Part shown: in pieces, positions 33,776-42,841 of the stretch
Position numbering within the stretch: position 1 is the stretch's first letter
How the letters are laid out: every line of letters starts with the position of its first letter
NCBI RefSeq assembly: GCF_000732635.1
Contig: NZ_JPMD01000011.1
Location: 1-64,000 of the forward strand
Direction: 5' to 3'
DNA: 64,000 bases
Origin: Clostridium sulfidigenes
Lineage (GTDB): Bacteria > Bacillota > Clostridia > Clostridiales > Clostridiaceae
Translations under genes and position numbers: made by a program
Notes under the pieces: generated by a model
The model's database searches: none
Seen by the model: only the letters and a program-made list of their open reading frames with translations
What the model was told of the DNA's origin: nothing

Positions 33776-34427
33776 TAGATTCTCCCACCTTTAAAACACT
33801 TTTTAATTGTGCAACCATACTTCCTCCTGGTGCAAATCCTACTTTTTCATATTTAATGTATTCTCTATTTTTTTCATTCTTTATTGGAATTCTATCAAGG
33901 CAAAGTTGCACCTCTTGATTATCCTCCAATATAATTTGATCTTTAGGTATTACACAATTAGTTAATCCTACATCTTCTGATACCTTAGTTACTTCTTCTA
34001 TACTTTCAAAATTTAACTTTGCTATATGTTCACTAGCTCCCAAATAAGGAGTAAATATATAACTTCTATTTATTAATATCTTCTTTATTTCCTTTAATTT
34101 TTCCTCAGAGTCCATAACATAAATTCTATAACCTACATCCCTTAAAAACTCTATTCTTGACGGAAATGTGGGTGAACCATTATTTTTAATTTGTGGAACT
34201 AAATTAAAACTTTGAGTATCTTTTTTTATAGGTTTTAATACTTCAATTCCTATCTTCATTTCCTTAGTATACTCATATAAATCTTTATAATCTATTCCCA
34301 TTAATGCACCTATAAGGCCTTTTATCGCTATAGGATGCATAACAGTGTAGGTTAAAGCAGAAGTTGTTGTATAGGGGCACCTAAACCTTGCAAAATCTCC
34401 AGACGCTCTAAAACTTAAAGCCTTCAT
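33759..34427 (-). CDS. cas5: Type I-B Cascade subunit Cas5
   Basis: 222 residues from ATG 34427 behind AGAGGTGTATATA. Cas5 N-terminal pattern KALSFRASGDFARFRCPYTT and the glycine-rich GFAPGGSMVA near the C terminus. It caps the 5' end of crRNA in Cascade. Genes cas7, cas5 and cas3 are tightly spaced. Confidence 0.92.
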   Translation of the reverse strand: MKALSFRASGDFARFRCPYTTTSALTYTVMHPIAIKGLIGALMGIDYKDLYEYTKEMKIGIEVLKPIKKDTQSFNLVPQIKNNGSPTFPSRIEFLRDVGYRIYVMDSEEKLKEIKKILINRSYIFTPYLGASEHIAKLNFESIEEVTKVSEDVGLTNCVIPKDQIILEDNQEVQLCLDRIPIKNEKNREYIKYEKVGFAPGGSMVAQLKSVLKVGESNVYFF

Positions 34428-34447
34428 TATATACACCTCTAAGCTTT

Positions 34448-35368
34448 CTACATGTATACCACATTAAATTCTTCAGATATGTTATCTACTTGTACCTTAG
34501 GATGAAGATATATATTTACTTTTTCAACAACATCTTTATGCAAATCTACAAATCTTTTTAAGTTTATAAAGTCAAAAGTAAACTCATCTATTCCTCTTAA
34601 TGCCAAATCTTCTTTATCATATTTTACATCTACATAATCAAGCTCACCGTCTATATAATTTTTATTATATATTACTTCAACTAATACTCTAGGCATTTGA
34701 TTTTTAGATGTACTTTTATAGTTTCTAATACCAGATAATAACATATCCTTAAAGTTTTCTAATTCTTCATCAGTTACATTTATATCTTGTCTTTTCGCAC
34801 ATTGGTCATTATATACCATATATGTTTTAAACAAAGCATATGGTGTATAGTATTTAGACCATATTGTTCCTTGAACTTTACCTTCACCTGATGTAAATGA
34901 AGCTGTGCCTTGGGCAAATTTTATTTCAGCCTCATGTATACTTTTGCTCCACATAACTTGAAGCGGTCCAGTTATGTTAAATTTAGGTTCTGTAACAACA
35001 GCTCCAAATAATTTAACATCTATATAATCTGATTTTAATAATGATTCCAACTCTACTTTACCTTTTTCAGTTAACTCTTTTACTTTCTTTTTATCCGTTT
35101 CATCCTTTACGAAATTATCTAATATTATTTTATTTGCTACTCCTTTGCAATCTAAATACTTATCTTTATCATCTTTAGTTGCTCTAACAAATACTTTTAA
35201 TCCTCTATTATCTGCTTCTTCTCTAAAATATCTTTTTATCCTAACATCAGACATTTCTAATTTTCCTGTACTCTCATCATATCTAGGTCTATTTTCATTT
35301 ATCATATCACCATTAGGATTTGCCATAGTACAATCAGTAAATAACAAAAATTCTCTTGTATTCGTCAT
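34448..35368 (-). CDS. cas7: Type I-B Cascade backbone subunit Cas7 (Csh2 family)
   Basis: 306 residues from ATG 35368, behind AGGGAGGAAATATAAA. Csh2/Cas7 signature FTDCTMANPNGDMINENRPR near the N terminus, SDVRIKRYFRE, and FTSGEGKVQGTIWSKYYTPY. Multiple copies line the crRNA spacer in the effector complex. It starts just after the cas8b stop. Confidence 0.95.
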   Translation of the reverse strand: MTNTREFLLFTDCTMANPNGDMINENRPRYDESTGKLEMSDVRIKRYFREEADNRGLKVFVRATKDDKDKYLDCKGVANKIILDNFVKDETDKKKVKELTEKGKVELESLLKSDYIDVKLFGAVVTEPKFNITGPLQVMWSKSIHEAEIKFAQGTASFTSGEGKVQGTIWSKYYTPYALFKTYMVYNDQCAKRQDINVTDEELENFKDMLLSGIRNYKSTSKNQMPRVLVEVIYNKNYIDGELDYVDVKYDKEDLALRGIDEFTFDFINLKRFVDLHKDVVEKVNIYLHPKVQVDNISEEFNVVYM

Positions 35369-35369
35369 T

Positions 35370-37056
35370 TTATATTTCCTCCCTATTTTCTTGTATTTCT
35401 TCATTTTTATCATTTTCTAAATCAAGGACATTCTCTTGAACTTTTTTAAAGTAGCTATCCATTCCCCAAAAGAATATATATTTAGCTTCATCTGAACTTA
35501 GCTTACCACTAGGATTAGCCATTAGCTCTTTAGATTCTGTAAGAATATCTTTAAGCCATGCAGATGAAATTTTATATTTAATCATTTTATCACTTAACAA
35601 ATTACTAAAATATATAAAATCTTTAAAGTTAAATTTTCTTGCAAAGAAGAAATTTTTATCTAGTGAACTTCTATCTGCAATCTTTCCTTCTTCATTTGAG
35701 TTTCCTTTTTTTATCATATAATTAACAAAATTATATGCCATACCAATTAAAAACCAAGATTTTTTTTCATTACTATTAAAATAACTTAGATTATCCATAA
35801 ACAATTCTTTATAATCACCATATTGAGTCATAACTTTAAATCCTCCCTCTATACACCCTGCATCAACTAAGAAATTATAAACCTTACCTATATTGCTAAT
35901 AGTAAATTTATTTTTACCGTTTATAAATTCATATTTATGCACCATCATAGCTCTAGTAAAAAAAGTGTTTCTATTAATACTTTTTCCTAAAAATATAGCA
36001 TCTACCATTCTTAGTTTCTCTTTATTAGTAGTCTCAATTCCTTTTAATCCCACCTTTATAGCAGTGGAATAGTTTATAATATTATATAATTTAATACCAT
36101 ATTCAGTAAGTAGTACAGATAGTTCACCAAATCTTGATGGTAGCATACTCTTTATTGTATGTTGTATATAAAATGTCTTATTTCCTTCCTTTTCAAAGAA
36201 AATTATATCTGTCTCAGTATTTCCTTCACCTAATAATTCCAAGACTATTTCTTCATCATTATATATATTAGATATAAAATTCTTTTTATCTTCGCTAACA
36301 ATTGTGCTATTCTCATATATCGCTTCTGTTTGTTCATTAAAATTATGTGGTAAAAACATTACACTTTTATCAATCCAATAAGTAGTTAATTTATCTTCAA
36401 CATACTCTTTACCTATCAAAATATCATTTAAGCAGCTTTTACACATAGTTACTCCAAATTTATCTTTTTCATCTACAGAACCATATACATCCTTATCATT
36501 GGTGTAAAATTTATAAGTTGTAGTATTAAAAACCTGTTTTTTTTTCTCCACAAAAATGGCATATATGCTTTCCACTTATAGCTTTAAATCTAGTAGCATA
36601 CATCTTATCTAAAAATTTATCTTTAAATAATTCATAAGGATATTTTCCATTTAATAATATTACTACTATAAAATTTTTATGTTGATTACTTATCTTTTGA
36701 TAAATTATGTCTTTAACCTGGTTGTAATTGTTTTCAATGCCGCAATAAGCTAATGTAGTTTTTATTTTTTTATCAAACTTTTCTATTTCTTTAGAATCCT
36801 CTTTATAAAAATCTGCTCTTAAAGCTCCACCCTGAGCATCATTTCCCGCTTGATAAAAAAGTGCTTTAGTAGTTATATCTCCATAAAATTCTTCACTTTG
36901 TGTCTCTATTTCACCATTATCCTTAATATCTATATAAAGAATTTCCTTTACTGTATCCCCTTCAATTTTATTAACTAAACTTCTTACAATATCAACTTCT
37001 GTTATTCCATTATTTTCTCTTAAGTATGCTCCTATATCTCTTATTGCATTTATCAT
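35370..37056 (-). CDS. cas8b: Type I-B Cascade large subunit Cas8b, split by a frameshift in an A9 run
   Basis: Two overlapping frames together make one Cas8b (Csh1/TM1802-like) of about 560 residues. The first (36526-37056, ATG behind AGGAGGTGAAAGA) ends HICHFCGEKKTGF. The second (35370-36575) resumes ...EKKKQVFNTTTYKFYTND and contains the other half of a four-cysteine zinc finger (CKSC). The frames meet at nine consecutive A (minus strand, 36537-36545); eight or eleven would restore one frame. Cas8b recognises the PAM. Polymerase slippage on the A run, a real mutation or a sequencing error could each explain it. Some type I-B systems also make a small subunit from an internal start in cas8. 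Confidence 0.88.
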
Positions 37057-37173
37057 TCTTTCACCTCCTAAATTAAATGTTATTCTTATTATCTTCATTT
37101 TTATTAATTTTATACTTTAGTAATATCTATATCTTATGATTAATATATTTTATATGTATATTTTATCATGTAA

Positions 37174-37202
37174 TTGTTAAATATTAATAAATACAGTAAA
37201 AT
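37174..37202 (+). promoter_or_regulatory. Plus-strand promoter inside the cas locus
   Basis: TTGTTA (37174-37179), a 17-nt spacer, TAAAAT (37197-37202), on the strand opposite to all cas genes. It predicts a start near 37209 and overlaps the likely cas8b promoter region. Confidence 0.5.
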
Positions 37203-37208
37203 AAGTTT

Positions 37209-37285
37209 TGAAATGTAATGTCTATTTCTTATTAGAATCCATTAAAACAAGGTTAAAGGGAGATTAAATCTCCCTTTTTTATTTT
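37209..37285 (+). ncRNA. Candidate crRNA-like small RNA between cas4 and cas8b
   Basis: A transcript of about 75 nt predicted between the promoter at 37174-37202 and the terminator. It contains AATCCATTAAAACAAGG (37236-37252), an exact 17-nt match to the interior of the CRISPR repeat in crRNA orientation. Near its 5' end TTTTGAAAT resembles the ATTGAAAC tag. Some 22 nt separate the two. This resembles the crRNA-like regulators (CreA-type antitoxins, cas autorepressor mini-CRISPRs) found inside other cas operons. No toxin ORF is evident. Function is inferred. Confidence 0.5.
37258..37285 (+). terminator. Plus-strand intrinsic terminator overlapping the cas4 stop
   Basis: GGGAGATT-A-AATCTCCC followed by TTTTTTATTTTT on the plus strand. 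There is no plus-strand protein gene here, so it supports the small RNA. In the minus direction only a short T run follows, so it may also weakly end the cas1-cas2-cas4 transcript. Confidence 0.7.
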
Positions 37286-37890
37286 TCGCATATATTTCTA
37301 TAACAACAGTCAATGCATCTAGCTTTACTTGAAGTAGCTTTTGGATAATATCCATCTACAACCTTTTTATAATCATTAATATACTTAATAGATTTCTTTT
37401 TCAACTTATCATCAAAGTCAATCTCTTTAAGTAAATTTTTACTTCTTAAATATACTAAAAACAATTTATTTACCTTAACTTTATATAACTCTTCAATAAC
37501 TAACCCATACATAGCCATCTGAGTTTTATAAGTTTCAAAATCTTTATCTTTGTACTCTGCAAATTTATAATCTAATGGTGCATAGGTTCCATCATTTAAC
37601 AGATATATTTCATCTACTATCCCTTTTATTCCATATCTTTTAGATACTATATATTTCTCCTGTTCCTTGCTTACTCCACCTATTCTTTTCCTAACTTGAT
37701 TCACATTTTGTGATTTCTTATCTAAATGTTTCTCTCTTCCTATTTGTACCTTAAATCTATTTTCTTCATATTGTCTTATTGCTAAGTTCTTCATAAAGTA
37801 TATAAATCTAGGACAATATAGAAATTCTATTATATCTGAAGGTGTTACATACTCCTCAAATTCACTAAAGGAATTTTGATACAATTTCAT
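37279..37890 (-). CDS. cas4: CRISPR adaptation nuclease Cas4
   Basis: 203 residues of the RecB-like Cas4 family. Iron-sulfur cysteines in EFLYCPRF and in the C-terminal ARCIDCCYRNIC; nuclease residues in GIVDEI, APLDYKF and QMAMYGL. It trims prespacers and helps select the PAM. It overlaps the cas2 3' end by 26 nt. Confidence 0.93.
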   Translation of the reverse strand: MKLYQNSFSEFEEYVTPSDIIEFLYCPRFIYFMKNLAIRQYEENRFKVQIGREKHLDKKSQNVNQVRKRIGGVSKEQEKYIVSKRYGIKGIVDEIYLLNDGTYAPLDYKFAEYKDKDFETYKTQMAMYGLVIEELYKVKVNKLFLVYLRSKNLLKEIDFDDKLKKKSIKYINDYKKVVDGYYPKATSSKARCIDCCYRNICEK

Positions 37891-38158
37891 TGCTAATCAA
37901 CTCCCTATCAAAACCATTGCCAATTATATCTGTATCATAGATATAATCTTTACTAGTTGGAAAAATATATATAGAATCTGTGCCATCATCCACTAATCTT
38001 TCCATGATAATCTTAAGCTCATCTTTTTGATTTTTATTAAGCTCTCCTAAAAAAATACTCTTTTGAACCCTATATAATCCTTTATTCTTACACGCTTTAA
38101 CTGCTGTATTTCTAGCTCTATTCTCTGAAATATCATACATTACCCAATAAAGCATCAC
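37865..38158 (-). CDS. cas2: CRISPR adaptation protein Cas2
   Basis: 97 residues, ferredoxin-like, with the N-terminal YWVMYDISENRAR carrying the conserved aspartate. It forms the integrase complex with Cas1. It overlaps the cas1 stop by 4 nt. Confidence 0.94.
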   Translation of the reverse strand: MMLYWVMYDISENRARNTAVKACKNKGLYRVQKSIFLGELNKNQKDELKIIMERLVDDGTDSIYIFPTSKDYIYDTDIIGNGFDRELISNEIVSKFL

Positions 38159-39141
38159 ATCACCTCATTTAAAATTTTATTAGCAATGTTATGACAATCA
38201 TATTGAATTACATTATTAAGCCTTATAACTCTACCTTTATATTTAATTTTTTCTTCAAATCTATTATTTACCGCCTCGATTAATGTCTGTTTACCTAACT
38301 TATTTAGCCAATATCCTCCACCTTCTATCTTATCAAACATGTCCTGCTTTATTTTCCTCTTAGAAAACAAACTAAAAACAACCTCATCCATATACCCTCT
38401 ATACATTTCTATGAGATCAAAAACCAGAGCTGTTCTATTGTAATTATCAGTATGCATTATTCCTATATACGGATCTAATCCTGCAATTATACATGAACTT
38501 TCTACCCTAGAATAAAGTACCCCATAAGCATAATTAAGCATACAATTAAATTGATCACTAGCTGGATTTTTACTTCTACCCTTAAATTTATACTTCTCAG
38601 GTATCAGCTCTCCTAAAGTACTAAAATACCTTCTAGCACAGTAACCCTCATGTCCCTCCATTGTTCCCCTTATAATATCTATCGGCACATTGTTTAACAC
38701 GGATAAAGCACACTTGTGTTCTTCCATATCTTTAATAGCTTCATCTATCAACTCAACCTTTTCTTCACTTCTATTTAACTTAAGTTTATTTAAATGATTT
38801 ATTTGATTACTTATTTTTTGGTCTATCCATTCTTTAACAAACTCTGTTCCCATAGATATTTCATTTAATTTTAATTGATGTCTTCTAATTGTAGTTATAC
38901 TACCTAACTTTGAATGCCATACCCTAGCAAAAGGTTTTCCACTATACTCCAAAAAAACAACATCAATATTATTTTCTATTGCTAACTTTAATGCATCTGT
39001 TGTTACAAGAGCAGATGTTGTTATTAATATTTTTTCTACCTTTTTACTTGAAAATTCTTGTTTAACTCCATCTATTGTAACTTGAAATCGCTCATCAACT
39101 TTGCTAATATGTGCTCCCCTTGAGTTAATTACTAATTCCAT
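38155..39141 (-). CDS. cas1: CRISPR integrase Cas1
   Basis: 328 residues from ATG 39141 behind AGGAGTGGGTATATTT. Type I-B Cas1 with the active-site residues in GHEGYCARRYF (Glu), IMHTDNYNRTALVFDLIE (His, Asp, Glu). It inserts new spacers at the leader end. First gene of the adaptation operon cas1-cas2-cas4, which is separated from the upstream gene by a terminator. Confidence 0.95.
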   Translation of the reverse strand: MELVINSRGAHISKVDERFQVTIDGVKQEFSSKKVEKILITTSALVTTDALKLAIENNIDVVFLEYSGKPFARVWHSKLGSITTIRRHQLKLNEISMGTEFVKEWIDQKISNQINHLNKLKLNRSEEKVELIDEAIKDMEEHKCALSVLNNVPIDIIRGTMEGHEGYCARRYFSTLGELIPEKYKFKGRSKNPASDQFNCMLNYAYGVLYSRVESSCIIAGLDPYIGIMHTDNYNRTALVFDLIEMYRGYMDEVVFSLFSKRKIKQDMFDKIEGGGYWLNKLGKQTLIEAVNNRFEEKIKYKGRVIRLNNVIQYDCHNIANKILNEVM

Positions 39142-39257
39142 AAATATACCCACTCCTTATTATTTATATCTTAATTGTGGACATGCTTTTACTATTTTAT
39201 TCTTCTTCTTACCTTTTCTTAATTATTAACCTTAAAATTATCCCCTTTACCAAATAA

Positions 39258-39292
39258 ACACAAGCCATCTCTAAAAAGAAATGGCTTGTGAT
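39258..39292 (-). terminator. Terminator upstream of the cas locus
   Basis: ACAAGCCAT pairs with ATGGCTTGT; on the minus strand GTTTATTT follows. It ends the transcript of the gene at 39315, so cas1 must have its own promoter within 39142-39257. Confidence 0.6.
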
Positions 39293-39314
39293 TATTTATA
39301 TATAATATAACTTA

Positions 39315-39890
39315 TTATCCTATTGATGATTTAATAAATACATCAAAAGTAATATCCTTATAAATTGGAATTTCATCTTGTAATTCAACTTTTTTAATTT
39401 GGCTTATTTTAGTTGTGTAAAAAGAGCATCTATCCAAGTTATTATAATCTAAGTCTATTGTAACCTCTATAGTATCATCATTTGTATTTTTTAAAACAGA
39501 TAATACCTTTCCTTTTACCCATTTATCTTTTATTAAAAGTTTATATACGTATCCTTGTACTATATGATCTAATTTATATGGTTCAAATGGATTATATCCC
39601 TCCCCTTCAAGTTCTTGAAATGCTTCTATTACATACTCTTTGTCTTTTTCATCTATGATAGTATAATCTTTAATCATTGGTATCTCATCTAATAAGTATA
39701 TTTCTCCATCAATAATATCCCCTCTTGATATAACTTCAATAATAGCTTTATTACTTAATCTATATTCTGTATCTATATATATACTTGAATCATCTATTCC
39801 AACAATAGTACCTATAAATTCAGCTCCTATTTTCATTATAAATCTGTACACTCTATTAGGCTTTATTTCATTAAAATCTATCTTTTTCAT
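39315..39890 (-). CDS. Unknown protein with two beta-barrel-like repeats, upstream of cas1 (191 aa)
   Basis: The chain has two similar beta-rich halves: KPNRVYRFIMKIGAEFIGTI (about 9-60) and HIVQGYVYKLLIKDKWVKGK (about 112-172), suggestive of a duplicated SH3- or Sm-like fold. No catalytic motif is seen. It is the last of four leftward genes (Smr-like, 323 aa, 64 aa, this one) before cas1, with its own terminator. Start behind AGTAGGAAGTAAA. Family not recognised. Confidence 0.6.
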   Translation of the reverse strand: MKKIDFNEIKPNRVYRFIMKIGAEFIGTIVGIDDSSIYIDTEYRLSNKAIIEVISRGDIIDGEIYLLDEIPMIKDYTIIDEKDKEYVIEAFQELEGEGYNPFEPYKLDHIVQGYVYKLLIKDKWVKGKVLSVLKNTNDDTIEVTIDLDYNNLDRCSFYTTKISQIKKVELQDEIPIYKDITFDVFIKSSIG

Positions 39891-40001
39891 TTTACTTCCT
39901 ACTTTCTATAAATTATTTATGATAGATAACCAAAATATTTATCTGTGCTTTTATATAATTATTCTTTTATTTAGAAAAATCATTAGAAATACTTCAATTC
40001 A

Positions 40002-40196
40002 CTAATTAAAATTAGGAATATCAACAAATTTTGGTTCTTGTACTTCTAAATTTTTATCAATCTTTTCTTTTATAGTTGACATTGAAAAATCTATAGCAAA
40101 ATTTTCATCATAAACATTTATTACATTATATTCTTTAGACTTAAGCCACTGTTCTTTATCTGTAAAATACTTCTTACTTTTTATCAAATTTATCAT
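40002..40196 (-). CDS. Small unknown protein (64 aa)
   Basis: A soluble 64-residue peptide (starting MINLIKSKKYFTDKEQWLKS) rich in Lys, Asp and aromatic residues. GAGAGGA abuts this ATG, and TTG seven bases further gives better spacing. It follows the 323-residue gene by 20 nt and so is probably co-transcribed. No family is recognised. Confidence 0.5.
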   Translation of the reverse strand: MINLIKSKKYFTDKEQWLKSKEYNVINVYDENFAIDFSMSTIKEKIDKNLEVQEPKFVDIPNFN

Positions 40197-40216
40197 TCCT
40201 CTCTAATTTAATGAAA

Positions 40217-41188
40217 TCATTTTCTAATCTCATCTTGATAATCGGTTTTATATTCTTCTACTAAATTTTCAAAATAAGAATCATCTATATCTGAAAAACC
40301 CCAATAAAATTCTTCTTCGTTATAATCTTCAAGACATATTTCTTCATAATACAACTCTTCATCATAAAACTTTTCTTGTTCTCTCATTTCTTTTTCCCAT
40401 CTCATAGCTAATTCTAGGTTATGCTCTTCTTGCATATTGTTTCTTTTTTCTTTCTTTTCCTTTTCTAACTTATATTCTTCATTATCTAAGAACCTACCAC
40501 TGATTAGTTTTTCAATTTTAAAAATTCTCTTACTTTTGTCCGGTTTAGTTGTAATCGATATCAAAGCTAATCCCTTAAAATACTTTTCTTTTTTATTTCT
40601 TATATTATAATCATGATCACAGATATCTATAAATTTATCTATCATCTTTAACTGATATTTTGTTCCTATTTTCCCTTGGTATTCTTTAACCTTTGAACCA
40701 TTAAATCTAACTACAGTATTATATTCTTTATTTCGATTTACATTGTTAAATTCTTTTATATCGTTAAAGCTTTTTACAAAATTATAAATATGTTTTACTT
40801 CATAATTTTCAATAATATAATTATATTTTTTATAAAGTTTACCTATATTACTTTCACCAAGCTTTCTAAAATCACTAGTAATTCTTAGCAAGTTCAAATA
40901 TTTATCGCTATTATAATTGTTAAAACTAGCTTGTATTACTGTATTTATGCTTATTTTTGAAATTTTTTCATTATAAGTATGCAATCCAAACTTAGCTCCA
41001 TTAGTATCTATAATTCTAATAACTTTACCAGTAAATACATCAATCCCTATTATTTTTAAATACTTAACTTCTCTAAACTTTATTGTTTTTGTTACTTCTC
41101 GATTTAAAATTATCACTATATTTCTAGTTTTTTTAAAAGAGATATCTTCCATTAAAAATTCTTTATTTTTATTAATTATATCCGCCAT
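40217..41188 (-). CDS. Unknown 323-aa protein with strongly acidic C terminus
   Basis: The N-terminal two thirds are basic and beta-rich (ILNREVTKTIKFREVKYLKI, YKKYNYIIENYEVKHIYNFV). A charged coiled segment (KLEKEKKEKRNNMQEEHNLE) follows, then an acidic tail of about 60 residues rich in Glu, Asp and Tyr. Start behind TAGGGGGTATTACA. It is encoded just after the Smr-like gene. Possibly nucleic-acid binding; no family is recognised. Confidence 0.6.
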   Translation of the reverse strand: MADIINKNKEFLMEDISFKKTRNIVIILNREVTKTIKFREVKYLKIIGIDVFTGKVIRIIDTNGAKFGLHTYNEKISKISINTVIQASFNNYNSDKYLNLLRITSDFRKLGESNIGKLYKKYNYIIENYEVKHIYNFVKSFNDIKEFNNVNRNKEYNTVVRFNGSKVKEYQGKIGTKYQLKMIDKFIDICDHDYNIRNKKEKYFKGLALISITTKPDKSKRIFKIEKLISGRFLDNEEYKLEKEKKEKRNNMQEEHNLELAMRWEKEMREQEKFYDEELYYEEICLEDYNEEEFYWGFSDIDDSYFENLVEEYKTDYQDEIRK

Positions 41189-41199
41189 TGTAATACCCC

Positions 41200-41454
41200 C
41201 TAATTAAGAATTAAACTAGTTATCCCCTGATTTATACCTAGTAACTTTTTCCCTACTCTTTTATTAATAAAGTCTTTTCTAACCATATCTAATAATGATG
41301 TGCCATTATGATAACCATGAATAACAATGATTTCCTTAATATTTTCAGGTGCATTATTAACCGCTTCATTTAGATACATAGCGGCTTCCCATACCCTCAT
41401 CCTGTGAAGATCTACTTTCATTATTTCATTTTCTTTAAATTCATAATACAACAT
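41200..41454 (-). CDS. Smr-domain-like small protein
   Basis: 84 residues. VDLHRMRVWEAAMYLNEAVN and EIIVIHGYHNGTS match the Smr fold (D-x-H-x3-x-E-A, then a HG-x-G-like loop as HGYHNGT), typical of nicking or RNA endonuclease domains of MutS2 and stand-alone Smr proteins. Start behind AAGGAGGAATCTTACA. First gene of a four-gene leftward group ending before cas1. Confidence 0.7.
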   Translation of the reverse strand: MLYYEFKENEIMKVDLHRMRVWEAAMYLNEAVNNAPENIKEIIVIHGYHNGTSLLDMVRKDFINKRVGKKLLGINQGITSLILN

Positions 41455-41825
41455 TGTAAGATTCCTCCTTTTATTTTGCTAAAAATAAAAAGACACTTCT
41501 AAAAAATGATTTTAAACTTAAAATAATACAACAAACTAAACCCTACAGAATTCTATTCCGTAAAGCTATGCTCTGTTGCGCTAACAACAAGAGTAATTAT
41601 TGTATCAATCAAAACTAAATCACTTTTTACAAGCGTCTATATTAATTATAAATACCTTTATGCCAATTGTCAAATATTTTATTATTTATATTTATTATGT
41701 ATATAACTTAATATTTAGCAATGACACTCACCATTTTATTTCTAACTTAAATAATTCATTACTAAATACATTTATATAAATATTAAAGTTTCAAATAATA
41801 AAAATTATGTTTATAAAAAATCACA
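41455..41825. other. Gene-free stretch upstream of the Smr-like gene
   Basis: No gene is seen. A less AT-rich block at about 41538-41600 (minus strand GTTGTTAGCGCAACAGAGCA and GCTTTACGGAATAGAATTCT) can form short hairpins and may be a structured leader for the operon to the left. It matches no riboswitch I recognise. Confidence 0.3.
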
Positions 41826-41828
41826 AAA

Positions 41829-41856
41829 ATAGTAGTACCAAAATGGATACTACTAT
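41829..41856 (-). terminator. Terminator of the lipoprotein gene
   Basis: On the minus strand ATAGTAGTA pairs with TACTACTAT and is followed by TTTTGTGATTTTTT. Confidence 0.7.
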
Positions 41857-41869
41857 TCCCACCTTATCG

Positions 41870-42484
41870 CTATTCTCCACCCTTACCTAGCGCTGAAGAA
41901 TCCCCACTTTCAATAACTTCTCCAGTGGCTTTATCTTTAAAGTTCACTATTGTTTTTGCTGTATCAAAAGATTTTCCATTCATAGCTTGATACATATTTC
42001 CAGACATATAAAATCCTACTGCTACAAAAGGTTGAAGTCCACCATAGGATGCTTTATCAACCATAATATCAAATTGTGTCAAATCATCATTATATTTTAT
42101 CTCTGCAAAAGAAGGATAATTTTCTTTATCAGCTAAAGTCTCCTTAATACTGTCGTCTACTGCCTGTTTCATACTTGCTAATAACTCTTTATGAGTTTTC
42201 TTATCCATAATGTAGGTTACAGAACCGTCTTCATTGACTTTAACTTCATGTACCCCTTTTGCTTTTGCTTCTGTCTCTATAGTAGTCTTATCACTTCCGT
42301 CAAAAAAGGCTGCAGGCAATGTTACTTCTACATCAAATAAATTTTTTTGTGAAGACATCTCTCCCCCGTTACTTTCTGTTTTCTTTTCTGCCTTATCTCC
42401 ATGGTCTGAGTCCTTTACACCACAGCCTACCATTGCAATTGCCATTGTAGTTACAAGTAGTAATGCTAAAATTCTCTTCTTCAT
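41870..42484 (-). CDS. Lipoprotein of unknown function (204 aa)
   Basis: A lipoprotein signal peptide (KKRILALLLVTTMAIAMVGC, lipobox AMVGC, Cys21) is followed by a charged linker and a domain with VTLPAAFFDGSD and a helical DSIKETLADKENYPSFAEIK region. Anchored to the outer face of the membrane. A worn fragment of a paralogue lies at 42842-42947. Function unknown. Confidence 0.75.
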   Translation of the reverse strand: MKKRILALLLVTTMAIAMVGCGVKDSDHGDKAEKKTESNGGEMSSQKNLFDVEVTLPAAFFDGSDKTTIETEAKAKGVHEVKVNEDGSVTYIMDKKTHKELLASMKQAVDDSIKETLADKENYPSFAEIKYNDDLTQFDIMVDKASYGGLQPFVAVGFYMSGNMYQAMNGKSFDTAKTIVNFKDKATGEVIESGDSSALGKGGE

Positions 42485-42671
42485 AGATTTTTACCCCCAT
42501 ATTTAGCTAATTATAGCCTTATTTTTATGTTCTTTAACATAATTTTTATAATAACTATGTAAAAACATTATATTTTTTATATTATACTTAAAATTTTAAC
42601 ATAAATTATATTATATATCATTAATTTTACTTAAAAGTATAAATTCAATACATGAAATTATCTATTAGACC

Positions 42672-42757
42672 TCTACTGAAGCCCCAAGACTCTCTGATAC
42701 TTTCCAATCCATCCTAGATTTACATTTCTCACTTCACCATTTCTATTTTTACCTATG
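42672..42757 (-). pseudogene. Duplicated 3' end of dnaB
   Basis: About 86 bp nearly identical to the last codons of the dnaB gene at 47866-47950 (encoding NRNGEVRNVNLGWIGKYQRV). No other part of the gene is present. Confidence 0.75.
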
Positions 42758-42771
42758 CAAATTTAACATAA

Positions 42772-42832
42772 TAAAAAAGCAAGTAAGTTTTAGAGTAATA
42801 CTTGTCTCAAAATCTTACTTGCTTACATTTTT
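42772..42832 (-). terminator. Terminator
   Basis: On the minus strand AAGCAAGTAAGATTTT pairs with AAAACTTACTTGCTT, followed by TTTTATT. It lies between the dnaB fragment and the lipoprotein fragment. Confidence 0.6.
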
Positions 42833-42841
42833 TATTTATTA

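Noticed and set aside
41538..41600. Possible riboswitch in the block upstream of the Smr-like gene
   Set aside because: Only short hairpins are visible and no known riboswitch core matches.
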